Counted from the first letter of the stretch, positions 23,915 through 36,046 are shown. The stretch is DNA of 64,000 nt from Mayamaea pseudoterrestris (GCA_027923505.1 BROI01000034.1:184868-248867); one strand, 5' to 3'. Numbers and translations: made by a program. The notes: generated by a model not told the origin, from the letters alone.

Positions 23915-25029
23915 CTACAAGATGGTAGGCTTGGCTGGTGTCTCAGGGGATGGCAATGTATCTGGTGACAACTTGTCACCAGTCTCAGCCCGCAGATGCC
24001 GTGACATTCAAACGCACCTACAGCAAGATCTCTAGGTGACCAAAATACACCAGAATGGTGCCAACATCATTATTCTGCCTGCGGTACAAGATGGTAGGCT
24101 TGGCTGGTATCTCAGGGGATGGCAATGTATTTGGTGACAACTTGTCACCAGTCTTAGCCTGCAGATGCCGTGACATTCAAATGCCCCTACAGCAAGCCCT
24201 GTAGGGGCCCGAAATACTCCAGAATGGTGCCAACATCCTTATTCAGGCTGCGCTACAGTATGGTAATCTTGGATGGTGTCTCAGGGGATGGCAATGTATT
24301 TGGTGACACTTTGTCACCAGTCTCAGCCCACAGATGCTGTGACATTCAAACAACCCTACAGCAGGCCTGGTAGATGCCCAAATTACACCAAAACAGTGCC
24401 AACATCATTAGTTAGGCTGCGCTACAAGATGGTAATCTTGGCTGGTGTCTCAGGGGATGGCAATGTATTTGGTGACAACTTGTCACCAGTCTCAGCCCAC
24501 AGATGCTGTGACATTCAAACACCCCTACAGCAAGCCCTGTAGGTGCCCAAAATACACCAAATTGGTGTCAACATCATTGATCAGGCTGCGCTACAAGATG
24601 GTAGGCTTGGCTGGTGTCTCAGGGGATGGCAATGTATTTGGTGACAACTTGTCACCAGTCTTAGCCCGCAGATGCCGTGACATTCAAACGCCCCTACAGC
24701 AAGTCCTGTAGGTGCCCAAAATACACCAAAATGGTGCCACCATAATTATTCAGGCTGCGCTACAAGATGGTAGTCTTGGCTGGTGTCTCAGGGGATGGCA
24801 ATGTATTTGTTGACAACTTGTCACCAGTCTCAGCCCGCAGATGCCGTGACATTCAAACACCCCACCAAATTGGTGTCAACATCATTCGCCCCTACAGCAA
24901 GCCCTGTAGGTGCCCAAAATACTCCAGAATGTTGCCAACATCATAATTCAGGCCGCGTTACAAATTGGTAGTCTTGGCTAGTGTCTCAGGGGATGGCAAT
25001 GTATTTGGTGACAACTTGTCACCAGTCTC
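23915..25029 (-). repeat. Satellite A array in reverse orientation (about 6.5 monomers)
   Basis: Monomers read as the reverse complement of the first array (CTACAAGATGGTAGGCTTGG, TGTCTCAGGGGATGGCAATG, GGTGACAACTTGTCACC). The first monomers share private variants, such as CACCTACAGCAAGATCTCTAGGTG and GCAGGCCTGGTAGATGCC, with the array at 38.7-39.2 kb. One monomer near 24,850-24,900 has an internal rearrangement. Confidence 0.93.
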
Positions 25030-25426
25030 ATAATTTAGGGTGTTGGCCACCCCCATCCTGCAGACCATTCCATGGTGTAGGCCTCCAGGCAGTCCATTTT
25101 GCACCATGGCAAACCATCCTCATGTCAATGGCACACCCTGGACATGTTTTGCTTGACTCATGGGTTTGTTGGGTGATCAGGGCAGGGGCATTGTAGTGGT
25201 ATGATTCCATAATTTGGGGTGTTGGCCACACCCATCTTGCAGACCATTCTGTAGTGTAGGCCTCCCGGCAGTCCGTTTTGCACCATTTCAGACCATCCTC
25301 ATGTCAATGGCACACCCTGGACATGTTTTGCCGGACTCATTGGGTTGTTGGGTGGCCAGGGCATGGGGCATTGTAGTGGTATGATTCCATAATTTGGGGT
25401 GTTGGCCACACCCATCTTGCAGACCA
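25030..25426 (+). repeat. Satellite C (about 180 bp), two monomers
   Basis: A different tandem repeat with words TTTGGGGTGTTGGCCACACCC, GTAGGCCTCC(C/A)GGCAGTCCGTTTTG and GACTCATTGGGTTGTTGGGTGG. It is interrupted at 25,427 by the 5' LTR of element 2 and resumes at 36,047. Confidence 0.9.
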
Positions 25427-25938
25427 TGCTGAAGCCTCGTTTGTGGCGGCCTTCACTTCAGGTTTGAGAAGCCTAGCTGACGAACAACCTGACATCATCA
25501 CAACCCTAACACATGACGTGAAAGGAGATTGACCCGAAAGATACTATGACCCTGATTCAGACCCGGAGGAGACCCCGGATGTTAGAGGTCGCATTTTACC
25601 AGAAATAAGGAGAACAAACTTACGGCCTGATTCGATAAGGAGAATGCCCGGAAGAACGGAGATTCGAACCGTAGCCGAGTACCAGGCATCTACAGCGAGG
25701 GAACAACCAGGAACCTCCATCTGCCGAGATGCAGCTATGAAAGGCCTGATGTACACGAGCTCTCCCGAACATTCGGTTCCGACAATCAGACGGAACTAAT
25801 TACGCACGACTAGATTTTAACATTCGAGCAAACAAGCTCACTCTCCGAAATAACAAAGCTGTTACACCGTAGCATCTTTAGAGGGTCGCAAAGCATTTTA
25901 GTCAACACGGATCCGTCAACGAGATCTGAGTCCAAGCA
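25427..25938 (+). repeat. Element 2, 5' LTR (512 bp)
   Basis: It begins TGCTGAAGCCTCG and ends GAGTCCAAGCA. It is the copy of 35535-36046. Here the duplicated pol C-terminus carries a TGA at 25530-25532, where the 3' copy has CGA. Confidence 0.96.
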
Positions 25939-25950
25939 AAGTCGCGACTT
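25939..25950 (+). other. Perfect 12-bp palindrome at the primer-binding position
   Basis: AAGTCGCGACTT starts at the base after the 5' LTR of element 2, where a primer-binding site is expected. It differs from the GATTAACA word of the other elements. It could be the binding site of another tRNA or an RNA dimerisation site; the sequence does not decide. Confidence 0.4.
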
Positions 25951-26257
25951 GCCGTTGGACCAGAGCAAGTAAGTACCGATCGTCGAACGAACGAATTGAA
26001 CGAATCGCCGAGTGAGTGTCCGGACGCGGAATCAACCACCTGTGATTAAAGAGAACGAAAGATCAGAACGGAAAAGAGAGGCAAGAAAACGAGCCCTTTT
26101 CATCTTAAACAGGCAATCAAACGAACGAGCAAACGAACGTACACGAACGAGTAAGTGAATCGCCGCGCGAGTAACGAACGAGAATCCAAAACGAGAACGA
26201 GAACGAATTTCATTGCAAGTGTTGAAAGAGAGCGAATAGCGTTGTGAGACAACCCTT

Positions 26258-27517
26258 TTGCTTATATTTGACACAGATACACCAACCGACAAAAGTACCG
26301 TCATCCTTGCCTGCCGCATATCTGCCGCCGCAAGAGCATCAACGAAGCGACCGTCAACGCCGTCGCCCAACGAATCCATCATTACCATCACCGAAAGATC
26401 CAACGAAGCCATTCCGGCTGCTTACACGTCAGCAGCTATCGATCAACCTTCTCGATCAACAGAAGGAGCCAATCAAGTGAGAATCGCAAACGTCCATCAA
26501 GAACAAGTGACGAGCGATCCATCCTACTTTCTACCCGACACGCCATTCGTCACTCGACAGAATCGAGTCCAGTCACACACTTGCCCTTGTCTTGTCTGCG
26601 AAAGCAACAGACGAGTTCCAAGACCTCCAGTGGCACGCCCCGACCCAGTCGCATCTGCTCCGATAGACGACTCAAGAGAAGTTCAACAAGAGTTAGACGA
26701 GCTTTTCCACCAAGTTTCACCGACACGAACAGTTGTTTCGCATTCCTTACCAAGCGATTCAAACTCCTGGACTGACGAGCATCTTCAGCAAGTCCTTGAC
26801 GGCTTAGACGACAACTGGCAGCCTTGCGCCACTGATCGTCGACGCATACTCGATCCGTTCTACCGATCCGAGTACATCGAACCAACACCAACAACGAGAC
26901 GCATTGACGACGAAGATTTGCAGCGAAACGATCGCTTCCGTCAACAGCAGCAGCATCAGTATCGCCGAGCACAAGAGCAACGCCGTCAAGCTCATCAACG
27001 AATCGACCAAGCTCGAAGAATCCAACGAACGCAACAAGTTGAGCAAGTACATCGTCGAGCAACGCAACAAGTCCACGCTCCACGAAGAACTTACGCTCAA
27101 GTAGCAAGAAACAACAACCGACGCCAACAAATCAACGAAGCACGACCACAAGTTCCATATCAACATCGCCTGGAACGCTTGCAAAGAGAAGTACGCAGTC
27201 TTCAATTGCAAGTCAATCGTCAACAGCAACAACAGCACCAACAAACGTACCGACGAGCTCAACAAGTGAGCGAGCAACGAAACAATCAAAACCGTCAAAA
27301 CCCGCGTCAACGACACGTTCGTCCACGCTCAACGAGGTTCGCTACAGTCAACAGATCGTTAGCTAACCAACATCACGAGACACGTCATCAACGTCTGACC
27401 GCCAACCGTCAAGTTAGCTATCAGAACCGAGATTACCGCCAACAGAACAACGAAAGTCGACAAGTCCCTCCACGCCGACACTCATCTACAGGAACAACAG
27501 TCGGATACTTCCTTTAG
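26258..27517 (+). other. 419-codon open frame without Met in the element 2 leader
   Basis: The frame is open from 26,258 to TAG 27515-27517 and contains no ATG at all. Its product would be rich in Gln and Arg, with a CPCLVC word near residue 109, a basic QQ/RR-rich middle, and a probable coiled coil (LERLQREVRSLQLQV near residue 307). It ends 77 nt before the gag ATG. It could be a former coding region (such as a gag N-terminus) whose initiation codons were purged, a protein started at a non-AUG codon (the first candidate is TTG 26258), or an accident of T-poor composition. I do not recognise a family and do not assign a function. Confidence 0.5.
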
Positions 27518-27594
27518 ACAAAGAACAAACAACATCTATCAAGACATAACAACGCCGACACTTATCTACCCGAAGAATACAAAACAAATTCAAC

Positions 27595-30500
27595 ATGATG
27601 ACCGTAGAGACCCTTTGTCTCAAGACACCCAAGCATCCAAACACCGCCGAAGGTCATTCATCCTGGTTCAACGTTTTAGTAGCAATTGCTGAAGCCGGAG
27701 GATGTGTTAGACCGATTACAAGTACGAGAGATCCTCATCTACCAGTTACCGAAAGAGAGGAAGATTTGCCAGTTGTTTTAGACGTAAATGACGGCAATGT
27801 CAATCAACAAGAAGCAGACGCCTCGGTTGCGGCACGCGCCGAAGCTGAAGCTGCAAGAACACACAACAGCAAGCTGATGAAGTTCCTTACCATCGCCCTG
27901 TCAACTAACGAGCTGAGCGGCATCATCAACAACGCCAAGACCGCCGGCTACCCAAGAGGAGAAGCACATCTAGTCCTTGCCATACTTGAACGACGTTTCC
28001 AACCGAATCGAGTAATCGCCAATACCTTGTTCCTCCAACAACTTGGAAGCCTCTCTATGGCTAGACCCAACGAAAACCCAAGAACGTTTCTAGATCAAAT
28101 GTTTGCAGCATCATCACAGTTTGGCCAAGAACTTACCGGACCGATCCTTTTCAGCAACATTATGAACAAGGCCCCGTCACCATATCGCGTTGCATTAATG
28201 ACTCTCCAAGAGCGGACGCCCGACAATCCTTTAACAGTGGAACAAATCGAACGACAAATGGCGTCCACCTACATCACATCTTTCGCAACCAAAAATGCCT
28301 TGGATAGAGATGAAGACCATCGCGAAATGGGATTATATGCAGACAACAACAATCGTCCTCCAAGAAACTATCAAGACCGAGACCGACCGCGAGACCAAAA
28401 CCGCGGCCAGTATCGAGGCAACAACGGAGGCAACAACGGATATCAACAAGGACGACAAGGCCAATACTACCAACAGCAACCGCAATTCGAATCAAGACAC
28501 TTCAATGGCCACTGCAACTGCTGTCGCAAGTGGGGCCATAGAGAATGCAACTGTTGGGAGCGCGAAGAAAACGCCGACGCAAGACCGTCGAATTGGGTTT
28601 CTTGTTTGACAAGTGAGGAACACCAAGCCATTCGAGACCGAGACAATCGTTATCGACTCGACCGATCGCCAGAGCGACCAAGGGAGTCGTATCCAAGACG
28701 TCAAGAGCCAGAGCAACGACGTGGAAATGATCGCCAAGGAAACGACCGAAACGATCGCAATGATTCACGTCGACCTGAACGACAACGCGAGACCACAAGA
28801 CGTGACGACCGCCGCCGCGACCAAGGCAGTGAAAGACGAAGCCAACAACAAGACACTCGAAGAAGAGATGATAGAGATCGCAATCGTCGAAGCGATAGAG
28901 ACCGTCGAGATCGAGGCGATCGTCAACGTCAAGGAGGAAGGGAGCAAGCAATGCCCGCCGTTCGAGAAGGATTTCTCCGTCCAGGCGGACGCATACCAGA
29001 CCGACTGCCGCAAACACAAGAGCGCGCAAGACCGAACGAAGAAGCTTCATTGTCAACCATTGGAACGGGTGAATATCTGTTATCAAGCATTCGCGTTCGT
29101 CATAGCGTGAGTCGAGCAGCATCAAACGGAGCATACACGTTAACTGACAGCGATCATCTACAAGACGACGACACATCACCCGCACCTCAAGCGACACGGC
29201 TCAATCGTCCACGTAAAACAAAATCCAAGCAAGTATCCAACAACAAAATATCATGGACACCTGGAATGCCTTGGAGCTTGTGTGAATCTGACACGGAAGA
29301 CGAAGATGAATCAGACAACGAATGCAGCACTATCACCGCAGTAGCAAACAATTACAGCTGCACTTTCGGCAAAGAGCCCATTGTTCCACCACATCTTCGA
29401 TCCTTCGTAGCATACCCTGCTCTCACAAGCTTTGACAATGACCAAGAGACCGTCAATATCCCAGCATCAAGCATGGCAACGACTGAAGATGACACTGAAG
29501 AACCAAGTGACGCGCCAAAGGAAATTGACTGTCCACCGCATGAACCAACAGAAGATCCAACCGAAGAGCCAACTGACGATCCTACCGAGGAGCATACAGA
29601 AGCATCCTACCCTGACCATAACGCACTAGAAGAAGAATGGTTAGCGGCTGGTTATGTGCAATGGCGAGGAAGTTGGATACCTCGAGAAGACTTGACGCCA
29701 AGCGCTATGGAACGCCTCGCTCAGCACTTGCCGTCCTTTGCTCCTCCACAACTAAACATACCGACACCGCTGGTCTACACGTTTCCACCAGACGAGGAAC
29801 CGCCACACCATTTCATACAAAGCATTTTAAATGTTGAGCCACTTCTGTACACCATGTCGCAAGCAGTTGTCAGCACACTGGAAGAACTCGAAGAACACTT
29901 CGGCACTTGTGTCGACAGTGGGTTCACACATCAAGAAGCCATCGAATCAACTTGCGGATTGTACCACTTCTTCACCGGTTTGCGAGTATGGGATACAGAA
30001 CGAGTAGAAGTCTCGTACGCACAGTCAGACGAAGCTTTACTCCCCACAACAACGTCGGATGAAGCTTTCTTGCCCACGACTGCAACAACAGAAGCGATGA
30101 CTAAAACTCAGTATGATTCGGACGATCCGGACGCCATTGTTGAGTATACCAATTCAAGCGACTCAAGCGCCAGCAGTTTCAACAGCAACGACACGTTATA
30201 CTTTCACGCGCGGATTCCTCGACCACCATGGGATCACCTTTATCCATCACCAGAATATGGCGATGACAACGAAATCCCTCAAGAAGAATACGATGCAAAC
30301 ATCCAACAAGTACGCGAAGACGAAGCGAACCTTGATGACCCTGAAGCAAGACAAAGACTGTTAGTGATCGAGCGCGCCAGCACGGCACGTTTCATGGAAG
30401 AAATGGAACATTGGTTTGCTCAAGCCATTCAGCGTCAAGGTCACCCAATTTCAATGGAACAATTTGACGAAGCCATCAACTTTGGCATAGAACAAGAAGT

Positions 30501-33500
30501 CGCACGTCGCGTCTGCGAAGGCACAACAAGAACCACATACAGCATCGCGCAAATCCTTCGTGAAATCGTCGTTGGATATGTAATGGACTTGTCCATGCGC
30601 CGTCTTTGCAAATCGACATGCCGTGGGTACTTTCCCTTCAAGAACAACCGCAACCCAGACGACAGCGATGATGAAGACCATGTCAATGACACCTCAATGT
30701 CTGCCCAACTTGCACGAACGCAGTCCTACATTGCGAATGCGTTAGACCGTCGAGACGAGGAAGCAGCCGCAGCAGCTGCAGCCAACAACTCTTCAGGGAA
30801 CTCCAACACGAACAACGCATCAATTTCAAGGACCGACAGCACGCTCGCCCTCACAACCACCTTTAATGACTTTGCATTGAGCGCCGTCGTGCGGTCCCTC
30901 GGTGTTCCAAATAATATCGACCTTCTATCACACCCTGAAATCTTCATTGGCGACACCGGAGCCACTATTGATACGACACCATACCCCGACGGACTCTTCG
31001 ACACATCTACCATGCACAACGAATCCATAACCATGGGTAACCAGACCGTCGCGGATATTCAAGCCATTGGAAAGCTCCGAGTCGTAGTCTGCAATCACAC
31101 TGGCAAGACCCTTTACCCGGCTGTTCTACAGCACGTCGCATACGCCCCTGATTGTGGATACAATTTGTTCAGCATCACTCAACGAATGAAACATGGATGG
31201 AGTCTTCACGGCGACGCCGGTCGCATGGCACTAACCAAGCCAGGCAATCAACCAATCGTTTTCGACATTGTCATCAACACGCGCAAAGGACAGCTCTACT
31301 GCATCCTTTTCAAACGTATCTTTACACCGCCAAAAGAGACTCCCAAACCACGCATTGAATACGCCTTTGCCAATCCGGCGACTCGACAACTCCCACCACG
31401 TCGCCTTTCCTACATGCAAGCACATCAGCTTCTCGGCCATCAAGGGCCACGCACCACACTAGCAATTGCTGAGCACCTCAAATGGGAAATCACCGGCTCT
31501 GCCAAGGATAAATGCACACCATGTACGATCGGCAAGGCCAAGCGCCGTTCGTTTCCGCAGGTATCGTCTCGCGAGCGCGCCACAGTCCCCGGCAAACATT
31601 TGTTCCTTGACCAAACTTCTTTCCGTGTTACCAAGATTGATCCGAAACTACAACAAGGCCTCCGTCGCCAATGGACATTAATAGTCGACGAGAAGACTGG
31701 CTTCAAGCACTCGTTGTTTCATCGCACCAAAGACGCCATGGCCGAGCACGTCTGTGAATTGTTCGCTCAATGGTTCCACCAAGGAAAACCGATTAAGTAT
31801 CTCCGAATGGACAACGCCGGTGAAAACAAGTTGCTTGCCAAACGCATGTTCAGTTCTGACTGGCAATTCAACATCAACATCGAATGGACTTCCGTCGACT
31901 CGCCGCAACAAAACGCCCCAGTCGAAGTCAGCTTTCCAACGTTGACCAACCGCACTCGAGCCAACATGTACAGCGCCAACATACCGCCTCTTCATCGCTT
32001 GTATATTGGACCCGAAGCATTCGACTATGCCACCAAGCTTGACGCCCTTGCCATGATAGACGTTAACGGCGTCCTTGCCACTCGACACGAGCACTTTCAC
32101 GGCGTTGCTTCGCCGATTATTGGAAACCTTCAAACATTTGGAGAGGCTGTCACTGTTGTACTTCCCGGTATTCGCACGCATCTATCCGATAAAGGTTTTC
32201 AAGGCATCTTTGTCAACTACAGCAGCAACCATCCGAAAGACTGCTATCGAGTTTACAACCCGGAAACCAAGCGCACACACGACGTTAAGCACATCACTTT
32301 CTTGAAACGTCCCTACTTTCAACGCCGCACACGTCGTGAAATCGTCCCACCAGCTATCGTTGATGTTACATCTGAAAGCTCCGACTCCAGCAGCATGATA
32401 ATTGAAGTCATTCAAGCCGACGCACCTCACCCACTTACGTGTTCCACCACCGCAACACCGATATCCAATCCGCCTGCCCCAGCGGACGTCCAAGCTGGGG
32501 AGGTACTAGATCCGAACGCCGAAACTGACGAATTTCCAAACGCGGATGACGAGCTTGAACTTCCCGCTGCGCCAGACGCCCCTGCAGACCAAGGCAATCC
32601 GCAAGAATCAACAGCAGCGTCTGATGCGCCGACCGATCCAATCAACAACAGTGCACAACCGTCAGCCGCACCAGCAGGAAATAGGGCCACCGAAGCAGCA
32701 CGACGCCACATCAGAAGGGTCAGAGACGAAGCTGAACGTCGACGACGAGGACATGTCCAGTACACAAGATCAGGACGACCGTCAAGACCACCGACAAGAT
32801 ATGGCCAAGACGAAGATCAAACCCAGTACACAAGATCTGGAAGACCGATACATCCACCTGCACGTTATGGTCAAATCGCTGCTGACATTGATCCACTCGA
32901 AGCTGATGAATACGATTATGAGTCTGAAAACGAGTCCGACGCCGATCGCGAGTCCTACTCAAGTTCATCGACGGCATCAACTTATTCGCGTACAACAAGT
33001 AAATCAGCCGACGAACGCAACAGTTACGGCACATGCAGATACATGAATTACTCTGAATCATCGACGAGTCGATCAATCGTTAGCGAACGAAGCATTCGAA
33101 GCATAAGCGAGTCATTCAATTCAACTGACAGTGACTGCAACAGCGACGACAGCTCAAGCGACGACAACGCTTTGCTTCATTTGACCAACGATGAGTTCCA
33201 GCAATTAACTCTGGAAGAACAAGACGAAGTTATAGCATACTATTCGAGCAGTGAAAACGATGGAAGAATCCAAATGCCATCATGGTTGACGACAGCCCAC
33301 ACAAACGACGACGAATTCGACAGCCAGTACGACATTGAAAGCGCATCATCTGCCCAACGAAGCGCACCTCTCTCGTCAATCGACGTCGAAACTGTTACAA
33401 CCACCCGAGCATCGAATGTTGATAGCAGCAAAGCTCCAAGCCAAGAACTCGGGAAGGGTACGACCGACACAGAAGAGTCATCCATTGAAATAATAGCAAC

Positions 33501-34137
33501 ATGCCCAGAACCGAGTGGAGCAGAAGATCAAGCCGAAAATAAATCGCACCTCGACAGTCATCTTGAAATCGACAACGGATACAACCAGAACGAACTCGAA
33601 CAACCAAACCGGTCCGCTCAATCTAAGCACAAGGAATTTATGCTCGACCATGAGGACCCAGCATTACTACGCAACCTCATCTTCAACGATGTACCAACAA
33701 GTATTCGAGTCATAATCGACGAACGCAGTGTTCCTCCATGCCTACCGACCGATTCAAACTTCGAGTACGCATTTCCAGCATACCAAGCAACACCCACCGC
33801 AACAACTCCGACCGACGCCTTCGACAAACACATAGAAGACATCTTCAGCGACGAAACACCTGATACTGTTGAATATGCTTTCGTAGGAGCAGGCATTGGC
33901 GGAGGATTTGTCACCACCGACGAACTACACGCAGTAAAATTCAAAGACGCCGTCAATGGTCCGGAGCGCGAACACTGGTTCAAAGCGATAGAAAAAGAGC
34001 GCAAGAATTTGGAAAGCCGAGAAGTCGCTATCGCTGTTCCGCGCAGCCAAGTACCAAGAGACGCCGCACTATTGACAAGCAAGTGGGTATTGCGAAAGAA
34101 ATCCGACGGAACCTACAAAGCAAGAATAACAGCATGA
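27595..34137 (+). pseudogene. gag-pol: Element 2 gag-protease-integrase and RT N-terminus, ends at in-frame TGA
   Basis: The frame starts at ATG 27595, the first ATG of the transcript, and has 2,180 codons. Gag occupies the first ~300 residues. A CCHC knuckle is perfect (Cys307, Cys310, His315, Cys320 in CNCCRKWGHRECNC). Then comes an Arg/Asp-rich tract (about 345-455), a long acidic, Pro/Thr-rich region, and the protease word GDTGA (Asp codon at 30952). Next are a GAG-pre-integrase zinc site (HQLLGH ... CTPC) and an integrase core with Asp1339, Asp1406 (RMDNAGEN) and Glu1444 (QQNAPVEV). A second acidic region precedes the start of RT. The frame ends at TGA 34135 exactly where copia RTs have the Arg of KARxxARGF. 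The remaining RT follows in the same frame. Confidence 0.93.
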
Positions 34138-35907
34138 GGATTCCAACAACGCGACGGCGAGCATTACGACAGTCAATCAATTTCGTCGCCAGTCGCTTCA
34201 CCAACCACAATAAAGCTCATCACAACAATCTCAGTAATGACAGGATGCGTTCCGCATATAGTCGACATCAGTGGAGCCTTTCTATACGGCACATTTGACG
34301 ACGACCATCACGTTTACATGGAGATTCCAGAAGGCTTTCGCGAGCACTACCCGCCCGGACATGTTTGGAGACTTGTCCGCACACTATATGGAACGAAACA
34401 AGCCGCAAGAGCGTTCTGGGACAAGCTGTTGTCAGCACTCCGCAAGATGGGATACGCAAGAAGCGTTGCCGACCCGTGCCTATATTTCAAGTGGGTCAAA
34501 GGGCAACTAATCCTAATCGTGTCATGGATCGACGACTTATACATCAGCGGACCAGACGACCTCATCAAAGCCACGAAGATAGAACTGAAAGACCATTTCG
34601 CATGTGAAGATTGCGGACCGATCAAGGAGTACATTGGCTGCAAAGTCGAAATAGGCGACAACTACCAACGATGGACACAACCAGTCCTACTTCAAAGCTT
34701 GAAAGACGAATTTGACATACCGACAAAAGGAAAAGAACCAAGACTGCCTGCACTACCTGGCAGCATCCTACCAAAACTCGACGAAGACGAAGAACTAAGT
34801 AACAGACAGCAAACGATCTTCCGTTCAGCAAACGGCAAGCTTCTATACCTCGGACGATGGTCAAGACCCAAGGCCCAGTACGCCATTAATGCCAACTGCC
34901 GCTACATGAAACAAGCAGGCAAGACACACATGGCAGAAACAAAACGCACAATGAGATACCTACTATCAACACCAAATAGAGGAAGACTATTCCTACCGAC
35001 ACGAAAGTACCAAGGTCCCAACCATCTATTCCGCATTCGAGGAATGAGTGATTCGGATTACGCAAAAGACCCCGAGAAGCGCCGCAGCCAAACAGGAGGC
35101 ATCACCTTTGTAGAAGACGTCCCTGTCTCCGAGATATGCCATCTTCAAAAGCTCATATCGCTCTCCGTAACGGAAGCCGAAATGGCCGCAGGAACTGAGA
35201 CCGCTCAAGACATGCTTCACGTCAAGAACCTACTTGAATCAATTGGCTTACAAGTGGAGCTACCAATGATTCTGGAGATCGACAATAGCGGAGCAGTTGA
35301 TATCGCCAACACTTGGAAGACAGGCGGAAGAACAAGACACCCAGACGTACGCCACAACTTCATCCGAGAGCTTAAGGAAGCAGGCATCATACGAGTGAAT
35401 TGGATTGAAACCAACTTAAACACAGCAGACATTTTCACCAAGAACCTGGACCAAGTTACCTTCAACCGCCACGCACGAGTACTGGTTGGAGAGGACGAAT
35501 ACATGCCTGAGTCCATCCTCCCCAACGGGAAGGGTGCTGAAGCCTCGTTTGTGGCCGCCTTCACTTCAGGTTTGAGAAGCCTAGCTGACGAACAACCTGA
35601 CATCATCACAACCCTAACACATGACGTGAAAGGAGATCGACCCGAAAGATACTATGACCCTGATTCAGACCCGGAGGAGACCCCGGATGTTAGAGGTCGC
35701 ATTTTACCAGAAATAAGGAGAACAAACTTACGGCCTGATTCGATAAGGAGAATGCCCGAAAGAACGGAGATTCGAACCGTAGCCGAGTACCAGGCATCTA
35801 CAGCGAGGGAACAACCAGGAACCTCCATCTGCCGAGATGCAGCTATGAAAGGCCTGATGTACACGAGCTCTCCCGAACATTCGGTTCCGACAATCAGACG
35901 GAACTAA
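34138..35907 (+). pseudogene. pol: Element 2 reverse transcriptase and RNase H
   Basis: Same frame as the upstream polyprotein, resuming with GFQQRDGEHYD. RT motifs present are HIVDISGAFLYG (catalytic Asp), RTLYGTKQAARAFWDK, and WIDD in place of the usual YVDD near 34,525. RNase H has MSDSDYA, SVTEAEMAAG, LEIDNSGAV and NTADIFTKNL. The frame runs past the start of the 3' LTR (35535) and ends at TAA 35905-35907, so its last 123 codons lie inside the LTR. A purine-rich run (ACGGGAAGGG) lies just before the LTR. Apart from the upstream TGA the frame is undamaged. Confidence 0.95.
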
Positions 35908-36046
35908 TTACGCACGACTAGATTTTAACATTCGAGCAAACAAGCTCACTCTCCGAAATAACAAAGCTGTTACACCGTAGCATCTTTAGAGGGTCGCAAA
36001 GCATTTTAGTCAACACGGATCCGTCAACGAGATCTGAGTCCAAGCA
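35535..36046 (+). repeat. Element 2, 3' LTR (512 bp), overlapping pol
   Basis: It has the same boundaries as the 5' LTR (TG...CA) and is followed by the GACCA target duplication. The first 373 bases are also the coding end of pol. Differences from the 5' copy are GTGGCC versus GTGGCG, GATCGA versus GATTGA, and CCCGAA versus CCCGGA. Confidence 0.96.

Larger units (their letters stand above)
25753..27594 (+). promoter_or_regulatory. ATG-free leader of element 2
   Basis: No ATG occurs on the plus strand between the ATG at 25750 (inside the LTR) and the gag start at 27595, a span of 1,842 nt. The reverse-complement triplet CAT occurs about 30 times in the same span, so base composition alone does not explain the absence. 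A scanning ribosome starting in the LTR would meet the gag ATG first. Two strong 5' splice-site words (GTAAGT at 25969 and 26151) and a pyrimidine-rich acceptor ending CACAG at 26276 suggest that a leader intron is possible. Confidence 0.7.
25427..36046 (+). mobile_element. Element 2: full-length Ty1/copia retrotransposon with target duplication
   Basis: It is 10,620 bp long with 512-bp LTRs that start TG and end CA. A perfect 5-bp target duplication, GACCA, lies at 25422-25426 and 36047-36051, so this is a clean insertion into a satellite C monomer. The order is LTR, long ATG-free leader, gag with CCHC knuckle, protease, integrase, RT, RNase H, LTR. The LTRs differ at 3 of 512 positions. One TGA (34135-34137) interrupts the RT frame. 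It is larger than most copia elements because of a long leader and a long acidic region before the protease. It belongs to a different lineage from elements 1 and 3. Confidence 0.97.

Noticed and set aside
26550-27316. Hydrophobic minus-strand frames of 170-185 codons in the element 2 leader
   Set aside because: They are antisense to the Gln/Arg-rich frame and arise from its CAA/CGA codon use.
16461-34137. TGA recoded as Trp in this genome
   Set aside because: COQ4 and the MBD-like gene end in TGA at natural protein ends, and the TGA at 34135 and 48910 replace conserved Arg, not Trp.
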